From positions 682,001-746,000 of the forward strand of contig JBBCBC010000050.1 of assembly GCA_037126765.1 (NCBI GenBank): a DNA stretch of 64,000 bases, given 5' to 3'. Below the pieces are notes generated by a model, which made no database searches, was not told the origin of the DNA, and saw only the letters and a list, made by a program, of their open reading frames with translations. Shown one piece after another: positions 1 to 12,039 of the stretch; the first letter of the stretch is position 1; each line of letters starts with the position of its first letter. This DNA comes from Stenogyne calaminthoides (lineage: Eukaryota > Streptophyta > Magnoliopsida > Lamiales > Lamiaceae). The position numbers and the translations under genes are program-made.

Positions 1-107
1 ATGTCTATAGTTGTGTAATAGACAGTCTTCTTCAAATGTAAAGGTTGTAATAGAATACAAAGTGTTGCAAAAATATTTTTGTTTGTTAAGATTTTCTAGT
101 TGAAGCC

Positions 108-425
108 TATCAGAGGTCGCACCTAAGTCGGACGGCCCGAACAAAGATGAACGAGCCAAAGTCTATGTTCACCTGACGAACGAGTTCGTACTCTGATACC
201 CGCAGCAAAAAGCGAGTAATGGGTACGCAGTCGCAAAAGACGACTCGTACTTACAGATACCTGTAGCAAAAGCGAGTGATGAGTGCGGGGTCGCAGCTAA
301 ATAAGACTGCCCTAGTACGAAGTGATCGCGCCTAAATAAGACGATCGTGAACCAAGAAAGGGGGCGTTGCATAAAGTTAACCCATCTGGTCGCACCTAAA
401 TAAGACGATCAACCGATTGCATCAC
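108..425. repeat. Degenerate short repeats at the 3' side of the retroelement-like gene
   Basis: A unit close to 'tcgcacctaaataagacg' recurs about four times (near 117, 291, 328 and 390), mixed with two copies of a 'gatacc..gcagcaaaa.gcgagt' phrase near 196 and 257. The repeats lie downstream of the stop codon of the minus-strand gene at 704-3729 and probably belong to the non-coding end of the same element. I see no open frame here. Confidence 0.6.
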
Positions 426-703
426 AATAAGACAATAAAAAATGAAAGAAGTCAGGAGCGGACATAGGCAAACACAATGTTCGAATTCATTCAGAAGAAA
501 AGAGGCATAAACTAGAAACCAAGGCAAACATCAAGTAACACAAGCATCAGTCATTCATCAGCAACAACATTCATCCTCAACAATCAGGTTAGAGAAAATT
601 GTTCAATATGCAAATTCAACCATTCAATTTTGAAATTGTTCGAGCAAAAAAGAGAAGAAGACAAAAATTACACAGCAATTGTTCAGCAGAGCAAAAAATT
701 ACA

Positions 704-3700
704 CTAAGGGACAAATTCATTATTGGGGGTGGGCGGAAGTGAAGTATCGAGCAAATCATGCTCCATCTGCTCGGCCCCCTTAGGAACGGCTCCTCTAGCA
801 TGATCAGGCCCAGTCTGCTCACCAGGAAGTACTTTTTGCTCAGTCACAGGAGGTCCCCTTTGTTCGTCCTGCACCTGATCGAACCCGGGCTCCACTCGGA
901 GAGTTTGATCAGCAACATCAGCAATGTCCGCATCCGAGCCATCTTCCTCATCCAGGATAGGATCATCAATCTCGATCCCTTCAGGAAGTTTGGAGAAATC
1001 ACACAGATCGTTCAAATCAGACATCGGAAGGTTGCGATCTGGGGGGTTGTCGATCAGGTACTGCTGAAAATTGGATATGAGCGGGGCAATTTGTTCGCCA
1101 GTGAGCGTGTGGTGAGCAGACCGGATGGCATCGGCAAAGGCACATATGTAAGAAAAGTTCGACATGGAATCAACATACTCCTCACTATGCAATCTTGAAT
1201 TTTCGAGACCCAAACGAGTGTTGGTCTCTTCAGCAATGATGAGTTGTTGACCGAGCAAATTCTTCTCGCATTCCATGACCTCGATGACAGATCTGAGTTT
1301 GTGAAGCTCGACATTCATCTCATCTTGAACTCTTCTGATGCCGACCACCTCCTCATGAGCAAGGCCTAGCTCCTCCCTCGCCTGGCGAGCATCTTCCTGA
1401 GCCTGGCGAACATCCTCTTGAGCTTTGCGAGCTTCTGCCTGAGCTGAGTTTATTTGCCCCTGAGCCAACTTCAATTCATCCTGAGATCTGTTCAGCTCAT
1501 TCACCTTTTCTTCAAAGTTTCTGATAAGAGCTAAGTAACTGGCATGAAGATTGGCGGACTCAGCATAAGCCTTCTCAAGAAGAACCAAAGATTGACCATG
1601 ATGTACTAGGCCAAGTCGCATGGTTTCCAAGGGTGTTGGACCCTTGGTGGCCTCTTCAAGCTCAGTGGTCCATGCTTGTATAGGGGTCTCGCAAGCCTTC
1701 TGAACATGCTGGGGAAGACCCGGAATATTGCGAACACTCGGAGAGCAGTAATAATTCTTCAATTCGGGCATCAGAGGCGCCAACCTGCTCAACCTGCATG
1801 TTCACCCGAGCAAACAAATGAAATAAAGCGAACAAAATCAATTGAAGGAAAAAATAATTCAATGGGCGAACAAACGTACCTGTTCGACCGAGCAGGATCC
1901 CATCCCAAAAATGATTTATCTTCGGGGGACCGGAGTTGAGGGTTCATAGGAGTCCAAGTCCGAGGTCCTGGAGGAGGTGGAGAAGATGTACCCACCTCCA
2001 TTTTGACTATTTGCGCCACCGGACCGACCACGGAGGCGGACATTCTGATCGCTTCGGTAGTGGGGGTCTCCCCAACAGCATCGATGCTCGTCTGAGCCTG
2101 GTCGCTTGCCCCCTGCTCGTCAGTTTCCCTCCTTGGTCTTTTTGGTGACAGAGCCTGTTCGTTCGCCCCTTGCTCGGCCGAACGAGTTGTCCTCTTCGGT
2201 CGGCTCGACTCTCCAGGGCCAGACGTAGATGCTCGGCTCTCCCTGCTCGCTTCCCCTCGATTTGCTCACTGAGCCTCCCGCTCGGCTTGAATTCGAGCAA
2301 GCTCCTGAGGTCTTTTTCTTCGAGCCATTTCAGTATGCTCGGATGTACTCACGACAACAGTAACAGCAGGGAAAGCTATGGATAAAACATTTCATTATAC
2401 AAGAAAGAGAAACAGCGAGCAAAAGGTACAAAACATGCAAATGCAAAAAAGCAATCCTTACCAGCGGGATTAACAGCAACAAGATGGTGAGGGGGCACGC
2501 ACAAGCCTCCTTTCTTCCTTTGATCAGCGGTATTCAAAGTCTTCACAGATCGTTCTGAGCGAGGCTCGAGATCAATTTGCCAGAAGCTGCTAAAATAGTC
2601 GTCGTTGGTCTCTTTGTCCGTCGCAGCTGGAATTCCTGAAATGAAGAATAAGTTAAAATCAGTTCAAGCTGAAGAGCAAAAGACACAAAAATACTTACTT
2701 CGGTAAACCCCAAAATCAGTGGGGATGTCTAAACGAGCATCTGGTTCGCTTCCAGAAGCCGGGCTTTTCCAATCGCCCCCAACGAACCAGAATTTTTCCT
2801 TCCAATCACTGATTTTGTTCGGCACATCCTCAATGATCTTGCACTTAGCATTTGCTTGCATAAATAGCCATCCATGTTCGCCTTTCGGATGGGTCAAATG
2901 CATTAGTCGTGCGAGTTCAGCTGCTGTGGGATAATATACGGGCTTCATTTTACCGAACAAAGTCAAGAAGCTCATAATCATGTGCCACCCATTCGGCTTC
3001 AGCTGCGTAATGGTAATGTTCCATTCTACGAGCAAACGAGTGATAGCCGGATGGAGTGGAAACCGAAGGCCCGCTTCCATCGTGTCCAAATTCACAGCAA
3101 CGCAACCCTCAGGGGGCTGGTCTGCTCGCTCATCGGGACCAGGTGCCCAGAAAAAGACATCTTTGGGGGTTTTGTAGTTTCTATACAGCTGAGCGAGCAT
3201 ATCAACATCAATTATGCTCGCAATTTTGCTCGTCGGATACTCATTCTCAACCCTAGTCCTACGAGGTTGTTCGGGTATCGAAATCATAACGAGCATTATA
3301 CTCGTTATATGTTGGGCTATGAGGGATACCAACAGAGATATCAAGTTCTGTGTTCTGCTCGCCGCCTAACCCCCTGTTCGACTCATCGATATTCATAGCC
3401 ATCAAGAATTCCTCCCTCACATTATCATCATTCCTATTCACATCAAGACTATCTACAACCCTAGACCTAATTTGGGATTGGGGCAAAGAATCATCACTCA
3501 AATCATCCAAAAAATCACTACGGGCTAAATCCATATCCAATTCGTTTAGGGCATCATCGGAATCGGAGGAAAGAATGGCAAACGGCTGCCGAACTTGCCA
3601 ACGAGACCTTGATCCCGAAGCATTTATCTCCGACGCATTAGCGTCACTACAGAGATTATCAGAAAAGGGGAGGAAAAAACTATGGTGGTCCCATTCTATT

Positions 3701-3729
3701 GAGGCGTAAGAGTTTGAACGAAAAGCCAT
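704..3729 (-). pseudogene. Retroelement-associated gene, PF04195-like 'transposase (putative) gypsy type' domain plus coiled coil
   Basis: Minus strand. The start is the ATG at 3727-3729, preceded by a TATA box. I can follow four exons: 3729-2699, 2635-2462, 2375-1880 and 1793-704. The three short introns (63, 86 and 86 bp) have GT-AG ends and matching phases, giving about 930 residues. Order: acidic low-complexity N-terminus; a domain with the look of PF04195, shown by EAGLRFPLHP and KPNGWHMIMSFL; a charged linker; a heptad-rich coiled coil rich in QAQEDARQ-like repeats; an acidic tail. The frame shifts by one base near 3290 between the N-terminus and the domain, and an in-frame TGA stands at 2266-2268. 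This family is found in plant repeats and its biochemical role is not established. It is probably an inactive copy, although the frameshift could be a consensus error. Domain recognition is from memory. Confidence 0.72.
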
Positions 3730-3883
3730 AATCGGAATAAGAGAGAGTATGTAATAATTACGAATAAAATCTTTCATTTAATGATGAAGCCCTTCTTGGA
3801 AGTTTCGAACAAAGAAAGAGATTGAAGACAGAGACAAAGAGAAGAGGAAAAGAAAGAAAAGAGATTGAGGCGGCGAAATGAGG

Positions 3884-3891
3884 TATTTATA
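3884..3891 (-). promoter_or_regulatory. TATA box of the PF04195-like gene
   Basis: Read on the minus strand this is TATAAATA, about 155 bases upstream of the ATG at 3729. The intervening segment is purine-rich on the plus strand, as in a plant 5' leader. The gene therefore appears to have its own promoter. Confidence 0.5.
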
Positions 3892-4334
3892 GATACCGGG
3901 TTCAATTTTGAAAATCCGGCACAGAATACGAAATGACATTTACTATGGCCAAATCAAATTATAAAACAATGGGGCCCATGATGAAAACAAAAAAACCGGT
4001 TGGGTATTGTTGTGTTCGATATAATTACTCAGTATTAATCGAACACGTCGGAGGACACGTGTAATATTCAATTATTAAAATAACCACGCTCAATGGATAA
4101 GTGTGCATTTAAAGCTCGACGAACAAACAAGTTTGTTCGCCCATTTCGCCACTTGTCAACCATGCGAGTATGCTTGCCTATGAAGTAAGTTTTGTTCGCC
4201 AGCTCGCCATATACCAACCAAGGTTGCTCCACCAGCTTACCGAGCAAACAGGTATAATCCTGAAAAGATGTGATCTGATCAGTCAAACTGATGAGATCAG
4301 GGAAGGAGAAATCAGATAGCCTAAGTCAAGTGAC

Positions 4335-4570
4335 CTCAGTGTCAGTATGCTCGATGCTCAGATATCCTGAGGGCTCAGACATCCTGAAGGCTCAGACATC
4401 CTGAGAGCTCAAACAACTTTGAAGGTCAAGATGCTCGATGCTCGACATCCCGAAGGCTCGGACATCCCGAGGGCTCGAAGACAACCCGGGGTCAAGATAT
4501 GCTTTCGACGATCTTCGATATCCTGAGAACTCAGATAATCTGAAGAACTCAGACATGCTCGATGAGGACA
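4335..4570. repeat. Minisatellite, unit about 20 bp ('gctcagacatcctgaag')
   Basis: The unit is repeated eight to ten times with drift (ggctcagacatcctgaa, ggctcggacatcccgag, gaactcagacatgctcg). It lies upstream of the plus-strand TATA box near 4790, in the place where the U3 part of an LTR would be. Confidence 0.75.
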
Positions 4571-4779
4571 ATATTCTGGCATAAAATTAATGTGGTTGAA
4601 GGGGCGAACAAAGCATTCGATCGAGCAAAAGATTGATTTGGGCGACGAAAGAGAGTCTTATAGACAAGCAAGTGCAAAGATCAATGAAAGACGAAGTTGG
4701 AAACGTGGCGAGATCACATGAGTTCTTGCAAGACCCGAAGTCTCCAAATTATGCTTGCCAAACCAAATTTCATGCTTGT

Positions 4780-5048
4780 CAAAAGACTATAAATAGAAGA
4801 AAAAAAAAAAACAAAACGCCGGGTTCACAAAAAATTTCCCAGAGGGGTAAGGTTCAGAAAAATTCGAGAGTTCATCCATACACATAAAAAACCTTAGCAC
4901 TCATATACCAACTCTCCAAATCATCTTTATCCATAACAATTCATCTTCATGAGATGTATCATATATTGTACGTGTAAAACTCGCAATACTACATCCTTGG
5001 CTTGCAATGCGCCCAGGAGTAGTCATTTCTTGACGAACTGGGTCAACA
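4780..5048 (+). other. LTR-like promoter and right end (R-U5)
   Basis: A plus-strand TATA box (actataaatagaag, about 4788) is followed by a leader-like stretch that ends in gaactgggtcaaca at 5035-5048. The final ACA and the preceding GCGCCCAGGAGTAGTCATTT phrase resemble the 3' edge of plant Ty3/gypsy LTRs. I could not find a convincing left boundary or a second copy, so the extent of the LTR and its relation to the minus-strand gene are open. Confidence 0.4.
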
Positions 5049-5440
5049 AATTTCTCTTATTTACAGTTTATTTTACACGTGCATATTTTGTTTGTGAGTT
5101 TTCACCGAATTAGCCACATAATATTCTCCATATAAAACGACTCGCTACGGTTACACATATTTTGTGATAATAAATTAAAACTAAATAAATAATATTATCT
5201 TCTTATAACAAATAAGGATTACATCCACACAACAACAAAAATATTACTTACAACGCTTGGATATATAATTTGATTATACAGTTACCTAAAAGGCCTTATA
5301 TGGAATTCTTCATTATTTTTTAAAGAAAATATAAAAAAAAAAAAGAAGAAGTAAAAAAGTGCACATTAATTGAAAACAAGAGAGGTAGAGGCTGTATCAT
5401 ATATATGCGTGTGTGTATATATAGTTGGAGAAAGATATAA

Positions 5441-5925
5441 TTAAAACTGTGGGCCCACAAAGGTTTGTCCAAACTGCCAGCCACGTGGAACGACATCATT
5501 GGCGGTGATCGTGCGGCCATCACTGGCGATGATACGGAAAGAGAGAGATTGACCGTTGAGATTAGTGTGGGTTTCCCAATTTTGGCCCCAGTTTCTGGTC
5601 ATGGGTTTCCATCCTGTGCGGGAGCCCTTAATCCACACACCGTGCACGTCACCTGCCCCTCCAACATTTGTTATCAACACCAAATTGTAGAACGCATGCC
5701 CGTTTATGGTAAACCTCATTCCTCCTTTCTTCTCACATGGAACTCTACAAACATGTTATTGAATTATATATAAGATTTAGTTTTGAAATTCAATAGACGG
5801 TACATACCTTCGATAAACGAGGGGAACGATCCCAGCTGGATACTGCGCGATTTTAAGAAAGGAGGGCTCGGCCAAATCAAAGTGGTGGATTAAGAAAGGC
5901 GGCGTTGTTGGTGGGAGGGCAGAAG
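5441..5925 (-). pseudogene. Alpha-expansin, 5'-truncated copy
   Basis: Expansins loosen plant cell walls. This copy keeps the last exon (5744-5441), which codes for the C-terminal CBM63-like domain (GMRFTINGHAFYNLVLITNV, GWKPMTRNWGQNW, GQSLSFRIIASDGRTI, ending GWQFGQTFVGPQF and a stop). It also keeps the 3' part of the preceding exon (about 5925-5808: DLAEPSFLKIAQYPAG, PLVYRR). Exons join over a clean intron (5745-5807) in matching phase. Upstream of the FCPPT region the frame runs into AT-rich DNA with stops, so signal peptide and the front of the catalytic-like domain are gone. The conserved NPPL..HFDL region has a small deletion that changes frame and removes the HFD motif. The last exon is very well preserved, so truncation seems recent. 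Confidence 0.85.
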
Positions 5926-6149
5926 AAAATATATTTTATTTAAAATTGTGAATTGTGTAGTGTTGCAAATAATCACGGGGGTGAATCAACTACCCGGTTT
6001 GAATCTTGGTTCAACTTATTAAGTGGCGAGAAGAGAGATTTAAAAACTCAAAATCAAGACTTAATTTTGTGACGGTTATTAATATATTGGTGTATTTTAT
6101 TTATTGAATCATAACTTCAATTTAATTAACAACACATGTGGATCTAATG

Positions 6150-6262
6150 CATGTACAAAGTCGTTGAGCGTCGATAGTTCAAGTGGATAATTCAAGTGGT
6201 TACAACTCTACTATCTAAAATCCCGAGGTCTTGGGTTCAAGACACAGAGACATAATTTATTT
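6150..6262 (+). repeat. Possible tRNA-derived SINE
   Basis: 'gttcaagtggt' resembles an A box, and 'cttgggttcaagacac', about 45 bp on, resembles a B box (GGTTCAA). The downstream end and any target duplication are unclear. Confidence 0.35.
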
Positions 6263-6812
6263 CTTCTTGTGATGGTTGCGGTTTCAAGTTGTGATTTCGG
6301 GTGGTTTCCCTCTTATGATGGTTACGGTGCGGTTGCGGTTTCGAATTGCGATTCTGGATGGTCCCCCTCTGGTTATGGTTGCGGTTCCGATCTATAGCTA
6401 GACAAAAAGTTTTGTCCGGTGGTAGAAGAAAATAAGGAACTATTGTAATTGATTATTTTAGGGAAATATTGTAATTTATTACTTAAAAAAAAAGTACAAA
6501 GTCTTAAATTGCAAATGATGGCTAACAAGGAAATTAAATTGTAACGACTAATTCGTGCAACGTACAATAATATTTAACACAACAAATCGTGTAACAAATG
6601 ATTGAAAACACGGTCCACACAGAGTGATATATTTAGCTACACAAATGTCCCTTAGATAAACTTATTTTTTGCATAAAACAAAGTGCCAGGGACCAAAAAC
6701 TCAATCGAATTCTAATTATATTAAATTGTTCGTCTACACTAATTGTACCTCCAAATTGAAAAAAAATAAAAATAACCCACATTATTATGTATTGTAAAAA
6801 AAATAAAAAAAA

Positions 6813-6844
<32 letters not shown>

Positions 6845-7600
6845 CGTATCTACATTTCTTATTCATATACCATTTGTATATGTGTGTATCATGTACGTAC
6901 GTAATTTTAATGTAGAAATATATATGTAGGCGAGGTTGAATATAATTACATATATATATAAAAGCACTCGTGCACAAGCTGATATCACTTTGGTTGGGGG
7001 GTGGGGGTTCCAACTCTTCATGGGCATGACTTTGGTCTCGACGTTAGTTGGTAATTATAGCAACACCGGTACACAAGTTAAATCAATCATATTTTCCCCC
7101 TATTTATTATTCAAAAGAAAAATAATTTTAAAGTCCATAAATGCAAAATTTTGTAAAAGCAACCGGCTATTTATTGGTTTTCAATTTGCGGAGCAAATAA
7201 CTTTACTTAGTCGACAGAGTACGGTGTATATTTTCTCTATCCACATTTAATTTAATTCAAATTATTTTTTTGCTTTACAGCACAAACTCTTCAATAATAT
7301 GAAAAAAAAAAAAAATTAGAAAGTGAGATATAGAAATAGAACCTAACTTCACCTCTAAAAGATGCGTTTGTAAACACAAATAGAGGGGCAGAAGTATTTT
7401 TTTTTTAAAATTAATACCAGCTCTAGCTTTTTAGAAGTGTTTCATGTCATTCATATTGTTCATGCGACTCTATTAGAAATGAAGTTTATGAGTTCGATTT
7501 CTTGTTAGGATCCTATTAATACTAATTTATTAAATTCTATACATACAAAGGTAAATGTATACTATTACGAAACCCATCAACATATTTTAAATTAAATAAT
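6263..7600. other. Intergenic, AT-rich, no gene seen
   Basis: It contains gttgcggtttc-type short repeats (6266-6390), a TA run at 6815-6843, and small open frames with no recognisable protein. Confidence 0.6.
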
Positions 7601-7609
7601 TTCCATGTG

Positions 7610-7860
7610 TTACTTAGGGAAGAGGGAGGAGAACCGGCGCAGAGGAGAAGAGAGGCGGCGGCTGAAATTTTAGAATTAGGGTTAATTAGGATTTTCTGGC
7701 TGATACCATGTGAGAACAGGATTTTGATCACCGTTGAATTAGGTGATGAAATACGTCTTATTAATAATAAGAGATTACATAGATATTTACGGAAAGAAAT
7801 CTCTACAATTACAACAATAATAAAGAGCTGTAAATATATACAATTTGAATACAAAATTCA
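7610..7860. repeat. Copia-LTR-like fragment
   Basis: The phrase gctgataccatgtgagaa, followed by an AT-rich stretch with agagattacatagatattta, resembles sequence bordering many plant Ty1/copia LTRs (gaaccggcgcagaggagaag... gataccatg). No boundaries or coding sequence are visible, so this is a weak call. Confidence 0.3.
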
Positions 7861-9070
7861 AACTTTCTTATTGTCACTATTAGTTACAAATTAAAAGAAT
7901 TTTATCTCATCTAAAAGTTCAAATTTATAAAAAATGTGAAATTAATTCATTTATATTATTCCCTTTAACACAAATTAAGAATTCATCCATATCATGTGTA
8001 TGCTTATAATTTATTGAGTTGATTATAATATATGGACACATTTGAAAATGCAAAATTAACATGCAAATTCAATGGAATTGTGATGACTATTAGTTAACAA
8101 ATACACGTGGCAAAAAGACAAATTGGAACATGAAAGTACTTGAGATAGATCGATGTTGGAGCTATTAGGGCAATCACAAAATTCAAAAATGGTGATCTAA
8201 TTTAGCTTGTTTTAGATATAATTTGTTTGGTATAATTTGTTATCCAACTGATGGCATATGCAATTAGCCTAAAATCTATGTCCAAATATTCCCAATTCCT
8301 CCCCCAATTTTTAGGGAAAAAGTTTGTTTAAAAAATGATGTTTTACTATGTGAATTATATATTTTAGATTAATGACATGTGGAATGAACAAATATATCCA
8401 ATGAATCATCATAATTTTAGATCCACGTGTTAAAAATTCAAGAGGTGAAATAATTCGGAAACATGAAAAAATGGCAGAGGAATTTCTCATACATGACATT
8501 AAATTTCTTTGTTATAATTAATTAAAGAGCACATAAACATATTTGTTTATATAATTTGTTATTGATATAACTTTAATCCAATTCCTTTGAAAAAAAAAAA
8601 GAGACACACTTATATGATTTGTAAAGGCAGTATAAGTTGAACATTCTTCTTTAATACTTTTAGGAGGAGTTATATTTGTGTTAAGTTATATTAAAATCTC
8701 ATACGTACGCGCCTCATCTGATTTTTTGCCAAAGAAAAATAATTTGGTACACACAAAGTACGGTGTTCAATGCTCGTGAAAGATAACTGTGAATTACATA
8801 TACATCAGCAATCATGTAAACGATTTTTTTTTAATGTCAATATCTTCACTCATAATAATACATAAATGACCATCTAATTAACAAACAACTAAAGCCTTCA
8901 TAGATGACACCAAAAATAAAAAAATTGGAAGCAGGCCCTCATGTTCAAATTCAATTACATTTTAAACATTAAAATTATTTTATTTTTCTATTGACCGTGC
9001 ACAATCATCATTTTAGTACCCGTTTCACACTAAAATAGGAAACATGTGATTAATAATCCAATTAAAGATC
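7861..9070. other. Intergenic, AT-rich, no gene seen
   Basis: Neither strand shows a coding frame of useful length, a tRNA or clear element ends. Confidence 0.6.
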
Positions 9071-9284
9071 TACTCCCTCCGTCCCCCACCAATCTTCACA
9101 CTTGCTTTTGCACGCATATTAAGAAAAAATGGTTTTTTGTGTGTTTTGTTGACTTTTCAAGGGGATGAAGGGTGGAGATTGTAGGGTGAAGATTGTGAGA
9201 TTTTTTGCCATTTTAAGGTGTACAAGTTGGTAAGGGAAGGACAAAAAAGGAAAGTGTGCAAGTTGCTAAGGGAGGGAGGGAGTA
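9071..9284. mobile_element. Stowaway-type MITE (Tc1/mariner-like)
   Basis: The 214-bp element is bounded by TA. The left end CTCCCTCCGTCCC is the classic plant Stowaway terminus. The right end GGGAGGGAGGGAG is its imperfect inverted partner, and the similarity runs about 30 bp inwards (cttcacactt / aagtgtgcaag). There is no coding capacity. Such elements move with a mariner-type transposase supplied elsewhere. Confidence 0.88.
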
Positions 9285-9429
9285 CTTTCTACGCATTTCA
9301 AAAGGAGATTTATATCTTATCACACTTCGACTATTGCCCCAAAATTTAAAGAAAATAAAAATCTCATCGTTGAACCGGTGAACTTAACACAAATGGTAAA
9401 ATAAAATATAGAGGGAACAAATCTCACAT

Positions 9430-9800
9430 AAGAAATCTGTAAAATTGAATAAAGTGTATGATTAATTATAATAGTAAAGGGTATTAGTTGTGATAACTAA
9501 AAAGTAAGATTTATTACTACAAAAATTGTATTACTCATGATATTAAAGTGTATAAATTATATTATAAAAAAAATTAGTCTTGATAAGTATTGAAGGGTAT
9601 AACTTATATTACAATATGATCCTCCTTATAATACTTATATTGAAGGATATTATGACTTATATTACAAAATGACTTATAAGTATTAGTTAAAATAACTGAA
9701 AGATCATATCTATAAATAAAGAGTCAGTTTCATGATGTACAATTTAATAGAAGAGTTACTCAACTTGTAATATAAATATTCCTAGAGAAATTACAGTTTT
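9430..9800. repeat. Dispersed repeat, LTR-like, related to 46500-46740
   Basis: Shared phrases with the segment near 46.5-46.7 kb include attgaagggtat, 'atctataaata.agagtcag.ttcatgatg' and attattac-rich stretches. The TATA-like ctataaata in both copies suggests LTR or TRIM remnants. Confidence 0.45.
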
Positions 9801-10265
9801 TTTTTTAGAGGACCCTAGAGAAATTACAGTTAAAAGACTCTCTCTATCATATTTATTTGAACCAACACTGCCCTAGTATCATAGAAAGAATATATTTGAT
9901 TTTAGTCTATCTAAAATAGGAGTATTTAATTAATTTGTTCAACTACAAGGCGACCGTTGGCAAATTAATTTACATATGGTTAGTACTTTAAAAACTACTA
10001 CTATTTGAGCTGAAACGGTCAAATTGTGTCTGATGCAATAAATTTTAACACCAAACAACGTATTTTGTGCATTGGCGATATTTAAATTACGGGGCATGTT
10101 CTTAAATGTGGGCGTAGCTTTTTCTTTTTTCCCCCTCTTTGCTATTTGAGCAAATATCATAATATCCTTTAATGACAATTAAAGCAAGTTTTTAAATTTT
10201 CATCATTTTAGTGGTTGATGTCCTTAATTGTCACGTGGCTATTGCTTTCGCAAATTACTTTACAG

Positions 10266-10266
<1 letters not shown>

Positions 10267-10301
<35 letters not shown>
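10267..10301. repeat. (TA)n microsatellite
   Basis: An uninterrupted TA run of about 17 units. Confidence 0.9.
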
Positions 10302-10304
<3 letters not shown>

Positions 10305-11574
10305 CAAAAATAATTGTGACATGCATGAAGAGGATATCGTATCATAAGATCTCATGGTTGCGTAATTACTATATTCAGCATAATTCAAATATGTTTTAAA
10401 CAATAATCTTGAATCTATCATGTTAGTACTTTCATGTACAAAATTGCACGGGAAAATGATACATATAATATATACTTTTTTCAATATTTTTTTTAAATCA
10501 GAAAAGCAGTCATTAATTGATAATTGATAAATAATGGACATGATAAGTACACACTGGATTACAATGTCATGGGAAAATGATTCCCCAAAGCAGTAGTTCA
10601 GCAAAATTTAATAAGAAAACAATTATCAAAGAAGTCAACACAGTATATTTTTAGGATTTGAACACCACTCGTTCACGAAATTTAGAGTAAAATACTAAAA
10701 TTTGTTTCTAATTGAATTCAAATAATTTGAATTGGGTACGGTGTTAGTGTGACTTATCGAACTCGAATTGTGTAGACTTGTACAAATTTGCATAGAAGTG
10801 TTTGTGTTAAATCTAGCTTTTCAAGAAAAAAATAACACATGTAAAATAAATAGTTATTGAGGAAATTAAATAAATTTAGATGAGATTATTAAAATCCTTC
10901 TCTTTTAAATTGTCCACTATGTTGGGCCTCCTCTCCGAGAGAGAAATTAAATTTTTAGATGAGGCGGATGAAATTAAATAAATATAGATTATTTGTTCAT
11001 CTTATAAAAAAAAAATAGCATTTGAAAAATAGCATAATTGTCTAGTGTTGACCTAAGATTTGTTGTATTTTGCTAAAATACAATCATTATAAAAAGACTA
11101 TATAATATAGGAAGCACCTATGAGAAAAATTAAAATACCATTATGCAATAAACGGAAATCGGTAACGCTATAAAAGATACCACATGACTCTGGACTACGG
11201 CCCATACTTTATGGGCTTTATCTTTTGAATCAAGTTATAAGATAGCCCTGTGGAGCCTACTAGTTGGATTTCTATTTGCAATAAGGCGGGCCTGAAGTTT
11301 TAAAGCCCATATTTTTCAACTTAAATTATTGTAGGTCGTCATATACAATTCAGTCAGAAATATTTTTTAAAAAAAATCAGTCAGAATTGTCAAATGTTAA
11401 TATGAGCTCTCGAAATAAATAAATAATAAAAGAAAGTTACTGTAGAAACGTTAAGAATAGTATAACGTATCTTCAACCCACAATTGAGAATGTGCGAGGA
11501 AAAACGCAAATAATGTCTCTAGTCTCACTGTATGAAGAAAAAAAAATTCGTTCGAAATTTCGTATATCAAAAAT
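10302..11574. other. Intergenic, no gene seen
   Basis: AT-rich sequence with scattered stops in all frames. I recognise no element ends. Confidence 0.55.
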
Positions 11575-11598
11575 CGCTAAAGGAAGGGGTTGAACCTT

Positions 11599-11631
<33 letters not shown>

Positions 11632-11648
11632 AACTGAGCTATTCTAGC
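11575..11648 (-). tRNA. tRNA-Asn (anticodon GTT)
   Basis: The 74-nt cloverleaf on the minus strand has D arm GCTC...GAGC, anticodon stem TGTGG/CCACA with loop CTGTTAA, T stem GAAGG/CCTTC with loop TTCAACC, and discriminator G. It matches the plant cytosolic tRNA-Asn pattern, including A box TAGCTCAGTTGG and B box GGTTCAACCCC. Oddities: acceptor pair 7-66 is A:C and pair 5-68 is G:T, and the T stem uses an A:T pair where G:C is usual. A run of five T follows immediately on the minus strand (11573-11569), a good Pol III terminator. It is probably functional, though slightly diverged. It is not the plastid trnN sequence. Confidence 0.93.
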
Positions 11649-12039
11649 TTCATGTTTTAAAAATAAAAGCACATCTAGATAATGTAAGAACTAAAATGAG
11701 CAGAATTATGTTAAATTTGTACTATGCAAAGCAGGTATTTATTTATTAATCAAATGCAATTCTAAGGAGAATATGATTTATTAAATTATATTTTACTCCA
11801 CTATTAATTAATCAACAAAATAATTTTTAAATTATATTTTATTCTACTAAAACAACGTGAATGCATATTAATCAAATTGAAATTAGTGAAGCTAATAATC
11901 AAAATTGATGGATCCAACATATATGAGTTTTTAAATTAATTGTATTCCAAAGAGTAACACTCATGTGAACCAGATTCTAATTCAATATGATTCATTTTGA
12001 AAGGTGGGTTGATCCCAATTTTTGCCTTCAATTTTTTTT

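Noticed and set aside
4333..4570. CRISPR-like array
   Set aside because: The units are contiguous, drifted 20-bp repeats without unique spacers, in plant DNA.
6633..7013. 126-codon minus-strand frame over the TA run
   Set aside because: Its sequence is made of TA/TATA-derived Tyr-Ile repeats and low-complexity residues with no family features.
9780..9835. Short direct repeat 'ctagagaaattacag' around a T-run as a SINE
   Set aside because: The repeat is a 15-bp duplication flanking only about 20 bp of T-rich DNA. It could be a small duplication and no A or B box is present.
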